A stretch of DNA of 64,000 bases, taken from positions 11,035,508-11,099,507 of the forward strand of contig CM049313.1 of assembly GCA_026874595.1 (NCBI GenBank). The letters are read 5' to 3'. Both the position numbers and the translations under genes were made by a program. The notes below the pieces were generated by a model. It was not told the origin of the DNA. It made no database searches and saw nothing but the letters and a program-made list of their open reading frames with translations. Position 1 is the first letter of the stretch. Every line of letters starts with the position of its first letter. The DNA comes from Sipunculus nudus (Eukaryota; Annelida; Sipuncula; Golfingiida; Sipunculidae). Of the stretch, positions 1-12,719 are shown piece by piece.

Positions 1-608
1 ACAACATTGGGTTATCCTTGCTGGGCTGGTTGGTGACCCATTCCAGTGTTGCTGGAAACTGAAACATGGCAATGATAAACTAGTCTGAATGTCATAAAAG
101 GTTGATGGGAACTAAGTGGGAGGGTAATATGACCTATTTATAGTATGAACCCTGTCACCGCCTCAGAGACAACATGGTGAGCCCTCAACAAAACCAAAGA
201 GATAATCTCTAAAATATGCATGATGACTTACTCCTAGCCCTGTATATAGAAAACCCAACATCCAGATGTTAATATACACATCTCCAGCCTCTTGCAATAC
301 TCAGTGACACCTGTAGGCTGTTGAGTGAAATAATCCTTTACAAACAGTTAAGATTTCTTTATGCTGCCTTCTTCACAGCAGTTTTGCCTCTACTTAATAT
401 ATTATAATTGTCATATTATAATTTATTATAATTGATATTTCACCCATGTGTATTTGTCTGTTAAGCAGAACTGAACTGTTGTGAGTTATAGCTGATTTGC
501 TATTGAACAACATTGTAAATGTTTAGATGCATATTTTGGTTGAAAGAAAATTCGAATGACATTTAATATCAAGTTTATTAGACATTTGACCTTTCCTGTG
601 ATTGACAG
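1..608 (+). other. Upstream intron of the ATP8B-like gene (3' part)
   Basis: No exon is recognised here. The protein segment that should precede the first exon of the window (end of M4 and the P4-ATPase PISL region) is absent, so this is read as the 3' end of an intron whose 5' end is outside the window. It is AT-rich, and its acceptor is the AG at 607-608. The first exon starts at 609 with one base that completes a codon begun upstream. Confidence 0.6.
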
Positions 609-771
609 CGTGGAAATGATCCGAGTGGGACACAGCTGGTGGATCAACTGGGACCAAAAAATGTATCATGAGAAAACAGACACACCAGCTCGGGCACGCA
701 CAACCACGTTGAACGAGGAATTGGGTCAAATTGAATACATCTTCTCTGACAAGACAGGAACCCTAACCCAG
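609..771 (+). CDS. ATP8B: ATP8B exon: end of M4 linker and phosphorylation site
   Basis: Encodes [16 protein letters not shown], then [12 protein letters not shown] and [11 protein letters not shown]. The Asp codon of DKTGT (748-750) is the residue that forms the aspartyl-phosphate intermediate. Acceptor ...attgacag; donor cag|gtgagat at 772; exit phase 0. The donor is the first unit of a minisatellite. Confidence 0.95.
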
Positions 772-3700
772 GTGAGATAGTGTTTATAAATGCTCAGGTG
801 AGATAATGTTTATAAATGCTCAGGTGAGATATTTATAAATGCTCAGGTGAGATAATGTTTATGTATGCTCAGGTGAGATAGTGTTTATAAATGCTCAGGT
901 GAGATAATGTTTATAAATGCTCAGGTGAGATATATTTAAATGCTCAGGTGAGATAATGTCAGTAAATGCTCAGGTGAGATACTGTTGAACGAGAAATTGG
1001 GTCAAATTGAATACATCTTCTCTGACGAGACAGGAACCCTAACCCTGGTGAGATAGTGTTTATAAATGCTCAGGTGAGATAATGTTTATAAATGCTCAGG
1101 TGAGATAATGTTTATAAATGCTCAGGTAAAATGTTTATAAATGCTCAGGTAAAATAATGTTTATAAATGCTCAGTTAAAATAATAATTATAAATGCTCAG
1201 GTGAGATAATGTTTATAAATGCTCAGGTGAGATAATGTTTATAAATGCTCAGGTGAGACAATGTTTATAAATGCTCAGGTGAGATAATGTTTATAAATGC
1301 TCAGGTGAGATAATGTTTATAAATGCTCAGGTAAAATGTTTATAAATGCTCAGGTAAAATAATGTTTATAAATGCTCAGGTAAAATAATAATTATAAATG
1401 CTCAGGTGAGATAATGTTTATAAATGCTCATGTGAGATAATGTTTATAAATGCTCAGGTGAGATAATGTTTATAAATGCTCAGGTGAGATAATGTTTATA
1501 AATGCTCAGATAAGATGTTTTTAAATTTGTTGACTTTTGTTTAAGCTTTAAGTTTAACGTTTAAGTAAGCTCATAAAGTTACCAGTCAGTCCATTTGTTG
1601 AATTCATGTATGTCACTTTTTATTTTCCAGAATATTATGTCGTTCAACAAATGCTCCATCAATGGGCGCGCTTATGGGGATCCACTGGATAAATATGGGA
1701 ACAAAGTAGACATTACTGAGGTGAGCTGTCAATGTCATCAGTGTTACTTTCTGTCAAACAAGATATTTTCTTGTACATTTGATTTATAGCTCAGCTGACT
1801 AAAAGTCCTCTACACCTTCAAGACTGTTGGCAATATGAACAGCAGTTCTCAAGAAGTGTTTTCTACCAGACAAATATGTTTCTGTAATCCTACAAAGTTT
1901 AAGCAAATTGGCAAACAGAATTTTCCAAAATGTGAATAAAAATGTGATTATTAGCTCATAATGTCACAGGTCATGCTTGTCGATTGGATGAGCATCATAA
2001 CCCATTGGTCACTTGTTATCAAATTCTTGAGGCTGGTTAATGCCAGTGAAACTCAATAATATGAACCATTTTAATATCTTGAATGAGTCTAGTTCTTGGC
2101 AAAATCCATGCATATTTAATGAAGTCTGAGGTCACCAGACTTTGATGGCTCAATTATGACTCTCCAAAATTATTACCAAAAGAGTATTCACCTGAATTTA
2201 ATTCTCAGCAAATTTGCGCATATTTAATGAGGTCAGGGGTCACAAGAGATACAACAAGCCTGTTATGTACTTCTTCGGTGCGCATGTATTATGTCATTTG
2301 ATTGCAGAAAACTCCATTGGTGGACTTTTCATTCAACCCCATGGCAGAGCCCAACTTTCAGTTCTATGACCAGCGACTGCCAGATCAAATTGCTGACAAG
2401 GAACCAAGCTGTTGTGAATTTTTCCGTCTGTTGTCGTTGTGTCACACAGTTATGCCTGAATGGAAGGATGGTGAGTGCAGGCAGTAACAAACTGTGCTAC
2501 TGATGGTTTCTTTAAAAAGGCGGAAATTTAGAACTACATTATTTTTCCAGAAATCTGGCTACTTTCTACAAGAAAGCTCACCCAGAAATTCAAATGTTTT
2601 CATTATGTACACAAATGATAAATAAGTTTGTGGTAGCTCTACATTTAAAACAGATCCATTTGAATCCAAATGGAACACAAATTTAATAATATTCTCGAAT
2701 GAACCTTTCCCTGTTGGATATTATGTTTTACAAAATTAACACCAGATGGCTCTTATTATCAATCAAAGTAACATTTACTGTAAATTTTTTAATTTCACAA
2801 GATCACCATTGATCTGTTTTCCTTTGATTTTGTAGATAAATTGGAGTACCAAGCCCAGTCACCTGACGAGGGTGCCCTAGTGTCAGCAGCCAGGAACTTT
2901 GGTTATGTATTTAAGGTAAGTCCTTCATACCCTAATGATCACCATGTGATTGGTTTCATATTCGTGAGGTAAAAATTTTGCAAGCCTCAGTTTCAGTGTT
3001 TGGTGAGTGTTTCATTTTTGCGATCTCACCATGTGTAAAAACAACACAAATGAACCATTATTATATAAATTAATTATATAAAATAATATGTGCGAAAAAT
3101 CTTAATAATTGGACAGTTGGACATCGAAATAGTCAAAATAATTGTTCATTAATGACAGATAACTTAAAAGATTAGATATCATTTATAATATAGCAATCTT
3201 TGAACATACAAGATTTTATATCTTTCAGTTTGCCTTCCACCTTGGGCCTCTTGTTCATAAGGGTTTTATTTTCACAATAATGCCCTTTTTGTGAATATTG
3301 CGAATTTGAAACCCCCTGAAAAGATAACCACAGTAATAATCTTTACATGTTCAGGTGAATATTTAAGAATTGCCTATTTGAAGTAGACCAGTGGCATACC
3401 CTTAATTTTGACATGTGGCTTGTGACCTCTGTATTTTAGTGTAAGGTCAAAATGGCAGCCCCCATGAGTTGTTTCAAAATTTTGTGAGGTCAGAGTTTGA
3501 TAAAATCACAGAAATTTTACAGAAAAGTACTCCCAGGAGGGCCTCTCGTCGGGAATTAATCTGTGGAGAGACACTAGGACACTCCGCCATATTCACTTTC
3601 CACGGGGAGAGCCCATAAAGAAACCCCACGCAGCCAACAGGGGAAGGGAAAATACTGAATGCACTCCTGGAACAAGAAGTCCACTACTGAAACTACTTTT

Positions 3701-6700
3701 GGTTGACCGCACCTTCATCCCCAAATATTAGTAGTATTTATGCTTTGTGATTGTGGGTTTCTCCCAGTTGGCATAGAACTCAATGTTCCCAGCTTATTCT
3801 AGGTAGTAATGTAATAACATTGAATTGAGTTCTTAGTCCATCTATAATAAAGCAGGTTGCAGGTGGTTGAGGATCTTCTTTCTGCAGTGAGCAGTTGTTT
3901 AAAAAATGGACAACAGATGTCACTACCTATTTAGCATACCAGCACCAGAGATAAAATCAATACCTCCCAACCTGGCAATCATCCAAAACATTAATTTATA
4001 TATAGCAATCAGTATATTTACTCTCAAATATGTAATGGCAAATAGTAAACGTCCAATATGTATATTCCTGAGTCACTGCCCTGGCGACTTTGAAGCAAAG
4101 CTACAAAGTGAGCTGGCCAGACATGATCAGTGACCTGGAAAGAAACATCAGAAAAAGGTCACTGTGCACACAGTCTTGTACAAACACCCACGCACACACA
4201 TGTACACTGAAATATTTAAAAAAACTGTGCTTTCGTTACTATCAGCATTTATATTCTTCTCTTTCAGTCAAGAACACCCAACACAATCACAATAGAACAT
4301 AACGGGATAGAAGAAATGTATGAACTTCTGTGCATCTTAGATTTTAACAATGTCAGGAAAAGAATGTCTGTAAGTATATGCAAACAGTCACAGGTTTTCT
4401 GAAAGAATGTCTGTAAGTATACACAAACCTGAACAGGTATAATGAAAAGAATGTCTGTAAGTATATGCAAACTATCACAGGTACACTGAAATGAGTGTCT
4501 GTAAGTATACACAAACTATCACAGGTATGCTGAAATGAATGTCTGTAGGTATAAACAAACTATCACAGGTACACTGAAAAGAATGTCTGTAAGTATGCAC
4601 AATATTTCACAGGTATACTTAAAAGAATGTCTGTAAGTATACGCAAACTATCACAGGTATGCTGATATGCCTCTTCTGCAATTACATGGTACAAAATGTA
4701 CTGTCAATATGTATAATACACAAAAGTAAAGTGAAAAAGATTGTAAGTGTTATGGTATGCCATTTGGCTTGAACATTGTCAGAGAAAAATCTTGATATGT
4801 TTTTCTGTTTTTGGTTGAAGGTTTATTTATCCTTAAAACCCTATTTAAAAGTTTGTGATTACTTATAGTAATTTAAGTATTTAAAAAGTGATGAGATGTG
4901 AAAGATGTCCAGAAAGTCATAGAAAGTTTTTATTTTCTTACTGTTTATAAATTGTTTCATAAGTCCTTGTAATATCATCATAAGTCATATGCAAACTGTA
5001 ATTGGAAGAGTATAAATGCAGAAATAAAGATTAAAAATAAATCACTGCTCTGTAATGATATTGGGTTACTCTATTCCTTTCTTTTGTGAACATCCAATCA
5101 CTGCAACCAAAGTTACAGAGTGGTCTAGAAAAGTGTTGTAAATGTCTTGAATGTTTTTACTTATATTTACAGAGTTTTTGCATGTTATTTGCCGCTTCAT
5201 TTCAGGTGATAGTCCGCAAGGACAATAAAATTTTGCTTTACTGCAAAGGGGCAGACACTATGGTGTTTGAAAGACTAGACCAGTCATCAGCCGAACTGAA
5301 GGAAATTACGTCTAATCATCTTAATGTGAGTCATTATGATATCTGTGCAAAGTTTTTGTCTGAGGCTGTATCTGCACTTGGTTTGCAACCAATTCCATTT
5401 ATACTAAACTGGTTAATATTGGTCTGGAAGTAAAACGTGATGCATAGATCTGCACTGTATTCTATTCAGTGCATTGTGAGTTTGCTGTCCACACTCGGTT
5501 TGTAAATCTGATTTTGAAATCTGCCACAAAAAACTAACACCCTCGCGAAATCCATTTCATCTTACATCGTCAATTGCTGATTGACAGTTCAAAACTAGCC
5601 TTGCAAAGACTAGAAGTGGATTTGTCTGTTGTCTGTACGCACCAGTAACTGATATGGATCAGCAGCCTAGTGCCCATGTCAGACTTTCAACCCCAGTCTT
5701 AAAATAATTGGGAAGATATCAGGGAGCTTTGCTCTCTGGTGTTTGGTTCACCCTAGCTGCACAATGGTGTTTGGTGAATACATCATTTCGGGAAAATAGA
5801 AATATGTCAGTGTGATAGGTATTGACAGTCTTTTTTTGGAGACACCCGTGACTATCTGGTGTATTTAAACTAGCTGTTGGCGGCTCAGGTTCAGAGCTTG
5901 TATAACAATGCATCCCACACACCTTGCACGAGTGTGCCACATTTGCATAACTTGCAAAGGAACCTGCAGTGGACCAAAATTTGTTTATAGCTTAAGGTAG
6001 AATAAGGTGCATTTAAAAGGTTGGCTGTTACTTCAGCCAAGTCAAATTAAAAAAAAAATTCCAGGGTCCTCCACTGTTTTATAATATATATTTCTTTCAG
6101 ATCATCTGTAAATATCATATAGTTTTGCTCTTATAAATATTTATTAAGCAGTAATGACTCCTCTGTTTTGTAAATTACAAGTATTATTACACTAGCGTTA
6201 TTATTCTATATGCTTAACATAATAATCCTTGAAGCCTTAAACAGTTCTGCTTTAGGACACAACATCTTCGGGACACCAGTTAATGGATTTTGAGGATTAT
6301 AAGGTAATAGTTGCAGATGATGGCAACATTTGAATTCTTTTACAGGAATTTGCTCAAGATGGCCTGAGAACACTATGTTTAGCTGTTAAAGAAATTGATC
6401 TGGATTACTTTGAAGAATGGAAGAAAAGATATCATGAAGCCAGGTATGTCAACTAAATTGCACAATTTCTCTCTCACAAATAATAAGCAAATCAGAACAG
6501 AAACAATAGGTGTTCTGAATTAGTACTGGGAATATTGTTGTGGCCAATTAAGAATGAGTTTGCACATGTTTTAAGTATAATGTAATGGTGGTTCCTTTAA
6601 AGTAAATTTTGGCTGAGTTTCAGTTACACTTACAGAGGTAGAAAGAATTAAATATAAGTGTCTGGATATGATGCTGGTGATGATGAAGTTTCTAAAAGAT

Positions 6701-9700
6701 AACTGTTAAACATGTGCAGAAAACTAGTTTTGACAGGTAGTTTTTATTTTGTATTCAAGTTCTTATCAGACTGATCACACATTTTATCATTCACTGTCAC
6801 CCTGCCTGTTGTATTTTATGTAGACCTGTCATCCTCAGTGATAATTTTGCCTCTCATATTTCTTTCACACACAAGGTCATCTTCCTGGGAGCCAGGGCCC
6901 AGTTTCAGTAAACTAACTTAAGCCTGCTATTCTGTATTTTCCAGTAAAGTCACTCTTTAGTCTAACTTTAAGTCAGTTTCAATAAAAATAATGTTAGTGA
7001 CCTGGCGGGCTGAAATGCTATGCCTGCACCGAGGAGGCTTAACTCTGTGCAAGATGTCTACCCGTTGTATGGTTTTACACCAGTTGATGCAAGAGCGTGG
7101 TCCAGACAGGCTTGTCTTCAGGGACATGCTGAATCCTTTGGATTTCATGACGGACCACGAGCAATCCCTTTTTTGTGACTATTGCTGAGAACATTGAGTT
7201 TAATATATCTCTCCTGTTCTTTACCTGTTCTTGGAAAAATAAGCTTTTTTTCTCTGTAAAATTTGGATGCCTCTTTTTGAAGACTTTGTCTTCCATTTTC
7301 CTAGTGTTGTCAAAGATCTTTAATGTGTTAAGCATTGAACATTAAGAGGTCAGACTCAGATTTTCATCAACAATTTTATGTATGTATACAATATTTCTTT
7401 ACAGCACAGCCATGCAAGATCGTGATGACAAGGTAGATGCTGTGTATGAAGAAATCGAGAAGAATATGAAGTTAATCGGTGCAACAGCCATTGAAGACAA
7501 GTTACAAGATGGGGTCCCTCAAACCATTGCAAATTTAGCAGTAGCAGGAATCAAAATATGGGTTCTTACAGGAGATAAACAAGGCAAGTACCGCTGTGAA
7601 AATCTTCTGTATAAAACTGAAAATTGTTCTTATATGGCTGTGAAAATCTTAAACCAGAGCTTTTCTCTTAAGGAAATTTTTGGGTGAACCTGTTAACAAC
7701 TGTGTATTGGTCAGTGCATCCTTGGGTGGGGGAGGGAATGATCAGTATGTACCAAACATTGCAGTTTTCCTGAGCTGGACGATCCGACAAACTTGTATAA
7801 TGAATGGCTTACTAGGATGGCATAAATTTTACTCTGATGTACGACAGAATATGTGTTGGCCATTTCCAACAAAATCATACAACAAAATCAGTGTCAGCAA
7901 AGTATGAATATGGTAAAGACTTTTGTAAGATGTGTGGGTCACGGAGCTGTCGCCTTTTCAGTCATAAGTTCCCACAAAATGGCAGACATGGAGCAAGGTA
8001 CTTTTACTAGGTCTGATGATTAAATGAAGATTGGTGATGAAGATTAAACAGAAAATCTTGGTAATTTGCATGCAATATTGGGCCAGTATGAGAAAAGCTT
8101 TTGAATGAAGTCAGTAGTCAACTCAGATTTTTCTAAAGTTTGCTCCGCATGAATAAACTGAATGCATACATATCCTCATCACAAAGCTTATGCTGTTTGC
8201 AAAATTTTGTAATCGATAATAGTACTGCAAGATGGATGATCAGATGGTTTTTGCACAACCTGACTGATTAGCAGAGATCATCAGCCCATCACTGTTACAC
8301 ATATTGCAGGTTTATGCTGTATCAGGCCAGGACATAGGGGATGAGTCAAGCACAAGTGGCCTTGTATGAACCCTACCCACGTCTCCATGGCAAAAATGGG
8401 GAATTGTGATAGAACAACAGTTATGCTTTAATGTTTTAACGACAAGTTATGACATTATGGATGATTCTAATACCAATGGATATAAAACCTAAATATCCAG
8501 AAGGCTTAATAATCCCACATCATTTAAATCGTATGGCAATATTTATCCTCTCTGATATCTGATGTCTATTAACTAGAAATAATCCCTTGAATCTTTTTAT
8601 AAAAATAGGCCATGGAAACGCAGATTCCATTGTGGCCACAGTTTTGTTTATATCCACGTGTTTATAAAGTGGGGGCCCATGAAAATAATTTTTTAAACAC
8701 ATTCAACAAGAATATCTGGCGGCAAGTCAGATGGACCAGAGTTTTGCAAGAGGTGTTTTGCAACTAGTAACTGTTCAACAAACTAGTAACTGTTCAACAA
8801 ACCACCTGAGGTTACATGTTTTTTCTGTTTGTCATAATTGCTGTATTCACTAACAGCTTCTTGTTATGGGGTGACATAAAAGCGAAAGGAACTGTCTCGC
8901 TAGTGAAGCTTGCTTTGCTAGCGAAGCGGTTGGAATGTCGGACTTGGGTTCGACTCCCGGATCGGCCCAGAATTTGCCCCTGAGCAATTTGTCTTCGTAA
9001 CAAAATGGGGCTTGTCCAACATGACAGTAAACTTTGTTGCCCAGGGAATAATCTCACCAAAGTGTGGGATTATTAGTCTTGTTCTGAAAGCAAAACGCTC
9101 TTAAGAGGGGGTATGTTACGGGGTAACTTAACAAACCGAACTGTCTCGCTAGTGAAGCTTGCTTTGCTAGCAAAGGGGTTGGAACGCCGGACTTGTGCGC
9201 CACCGACATGGGTTCGGATCCCAGATCGGCCAAGAACTTTCCCCTGAGCAATCAGTCTTCGTAACATTGTATATAAACAAGCTCATAAATATTACACAGA
9301 GATGTTATAAGAACTTTCCTAATTGGAATAACCTTGAGTTCATTTATATGTGAGCAGAGTGGGCCAGAAATAACATAAATTGTTCAGAAAATGTGAGTAT
9401 CTGGCTTTACAAGATGTCACAAACAGACCATGGAAATATATTTTATTAAGAAAAATTATTTTATATTTTCTGCAGAAACTGCCATCAACATCGGTTACAG
9501 CTGTCGGCTGTTGACAGATGAAATGGATGACATCTACATCGTCGATGGAGAGACCAATGAGGAGGTACAAAAGCAGCTCTCTGATGCGAAGGAAGATATG
9601 TTGAAAATCATGAACGGAGAGTGCGCAGCAAATGGTGAGGTCCACACACAGGTGGACATCGTGTCGTACTCTGATGGAAACCGAACCCTGGGTCAACAAA

Positions 9701-12666
9701 ATGCAATCACTGAAGATGAGGAAGGCTCAGGAGGTTTTGCGCTGGTCCTGAATGGCCACAGTCTGGTAAATTTTAAAATATTAGTAAAACATTTAGATGA
9801 ATTAAATGTAATGAAAGAGTGGTTGGAGGTTGTGCTCAATTTTGTTAAAGTTACGTTGACAAATTTAAAATTATTAGGTTACTGCAAGACCTAACAGTAT
9901 GGTACATCTTACGATGCAGCACACAATATTTAGCCACAGTATGCAGTTATGTGACGTATGCAGTTTAGCAGGATTCGCAATCAGACCCCTTACCAACCCA
10001 ATGCATTTGCTAGACGAGTGCTACATGATCCGACAAAACTTTTTTGGGATACGATGTCAGCGTGTACTGCAAACACATGAAAACAACCCCCCAACCTCCC
10101 CTCATATCATATGTTTGATTTAATTCACATAAAGAAATTGTAATATGAGTTTTTTAAAAATTTCAGTATGCCTACCTTATCAATACTTCTTTTCACCATT
10201 CTTTGATATATATATCTAACTCCGTATTTTAGGTGTATGCGTTGAAACCTGAGATGGAGGAATTGTTACTGGAGACAGGCTGTATGTGTAAGGCTGTCAT
10301 CTGCTGTCGTGTGACACCGTTACAAAAAGCATTGGTGGTAGACCTGGTCAAACGCCACAAGAAATCCATCACATTAGCAATCGGAGATGGGGCCAATGAT
10401 GTCAGCATGATAAAAAGTAGGTCAGAGTCATAATAAGAAAAGGTCTCTGTCATAATAAAAAAATAGGTTACTGTCATAATTAAAAAAGTAGGTTACTGTC
10501 ATAATAAAAAGTAGGTCAGTCATAATAAAAAGAAGGCCACTGTCCTCCTAAAAAATGTATGTCAACAACATAAAAGTTGGTGATCTTCTGGAACATGCGT
10601 AGATGTTTGAAGAGCATTGGAAGTTCATTTCGGTGTCATTCTTTCCTATTAAAAATATGGTATCACCCAGCTGACTCATGATGGACTAGAACTGGTTATA
10701 TGGGAAGATGTTTGAGTTATATCCTTTCATACAGCAAATGCAAACCATTTTGAAACCAATTTCAGACCTATTTGGGCATTTTCACTTACATTGTTTTCTA
10801 ACTGGTTTAATGAAACCATTTTGGCATGCTTAAAAAATGTGACCAGTGCACAAATGTAACCATTGGTACTGCTTGTTACTCCAGTTATGAAACACACAGG
10901 TTTGTTTTCGGGCTGCCCCCCACATGGGCCTGCAAATTTGTAAAAATGACAACATATATATTGGTTTGAGTCATTCTGCTGACAAACAGCCTACAAACAC
11001 ATCAAACAGAAACTTATGGAAACATCAGCTTCCTTGCAAAAGTGATAAACACAGTAAGTACCTCCATGTTTTTACAACCCCAGGGTTGGATTAAAAATGT
11101 AACAAATTCTTTTGAGTGCAAAATCAATTGCTTCAGCTTTGATTTGTCTTGGTTTCAGCGGCACATATCGGTGTCGGCATCAGCGGTCAGGAAGGCATGC
11201 AGGCAGTTCTGGCCAGCGACTTCTCCCTAGCACAGTTTCGCTTCCTTGAGCGTCTCCTGCTGGTCCATGGCCGATGGTCGTATCTACGCATGTGCAAATT
11301 CCTTAGATACTTCTTCTACAAGAATTTTGCTTTCACCCTGTGCCACTTCTGGTTTGCTTTCTTCTGTGGTTTTTCTGCTCAGGTAAGAATTAATTTAAAT
11401 TCCTGCTTCATGAATGTCAATTTCACCAAATGTTTTTATGGAAATCATTGATTTATATACTGTGGTTTCCATCATATTTGTGAGGTTAGCATTTGGCGAT
11501 TTTCACCTTTTCACTGTTTTGCAAGGGTTCAGTTTGCGCAGTCTCACCATACAATAACCTGCACAGTGTGTACCCATCATTAAAATATGCACAAAATTGT
11601 AAAATTTAGATGGGGACTCAAGTATAAAACTACTGGGAATCATTGTCCATTCTGGAAATATAATTTGAAAGATCTGATAATTAATAATAGCTGACATAGG
11701 ATAACGGTAAATAAAAGATCAGTTTATATATTTATATTTTCAGTCTTTTGGTTTTAAGCATGCCTTTACAATAAGGGCTCTTTATCACAAATTTTTTGTG
11801 TGTGAAAATTTCCCTTTCATAAACATGGTGAGTTTTAAACCATTGTGAACTAAAAGGAAACCACAGTATCCTTGCTCAGTAATTAAAATTCATAAGAATG
11901 TCATTATGATATATATGTAATGTTATATGCTGATAACAGCTGGTCTTCAAGATGAATTTCAGGGTTAAATAAGTTATTTATATTACCTGGTGTCTTGTGT
12001 GTATACAGCTTTGATATATGTTTCACTTCATAACCAGATAATATTGAATAATTTAATATTTTTCATACAAAACTTTTTTTTTAGAAAGTGTTAATTTTAA
12101 TAACATTATTGTTAAATAGAATGATTACCATTCACTTCACTGTTTCAGTGACAATGTTTTATACCTAATGAGACTCATGACAGATGGTTAAAGAAGAGAG
12201 AGAGAGAGAGCAACAGAGTGTGCACCTGACATTCATCTTTCAAAGAAATTTATATATTAGGCCAAAAAAATAAAAGGTATGGTTCTCAGGTAACGCCCAC
12301 GTCAATTTTAACCCCCCGCATCAAACATTTTTATTTTGATTTCATCATTCAAGGTGGCAAAATAATACAATTTCGATACAATTTCCTTTGTTATGTAGTG
12401 CTTTTACCTGCTTAGCAAGAAGAAACCGTTAAATAAACATGCTTTTCCCTGATCATATGACATTTCATTGAAACTAACAAAAAAAGGTAAAAAATAAAAT
12501 ACCGCCCAACTGCATTGATTTCTGAAAAAAAGTGCCTGAGAACCATACCTTTTTATTTTTTTGGCCTTATATATATATTATATCTTACACCAAAGTGTTC
12601 CTGGTATAACTCTCACTGAACTGAAAAATAGTATATATATCATATATGTATATATATGTATGTATG

Positions 12667-12719
<53 letters not shown>

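Noticed and set aside
984-1047. Extra functional exon of the flippase
   Set aside because: No acceptor site, catalytic motif altered, and embedded in a minisatellite.
5719-5940. 73-codon minus-strand frame with Cys residues
   Set aside because: Lies in an intron of the flippase, no recognisable domain, no supporting splice sites.
7588-7593. GT donor four bases after the GC donor
   Set aside because: Using it shifts the frame of the next exon and breaks the conserved TGDKQ-ETA junction.
8919-9221. Functional tRNA genes
   Set aside because: A- and B-box words are present but there is no acceptor stem or cloverleaf; better read as SINE-like repeats.
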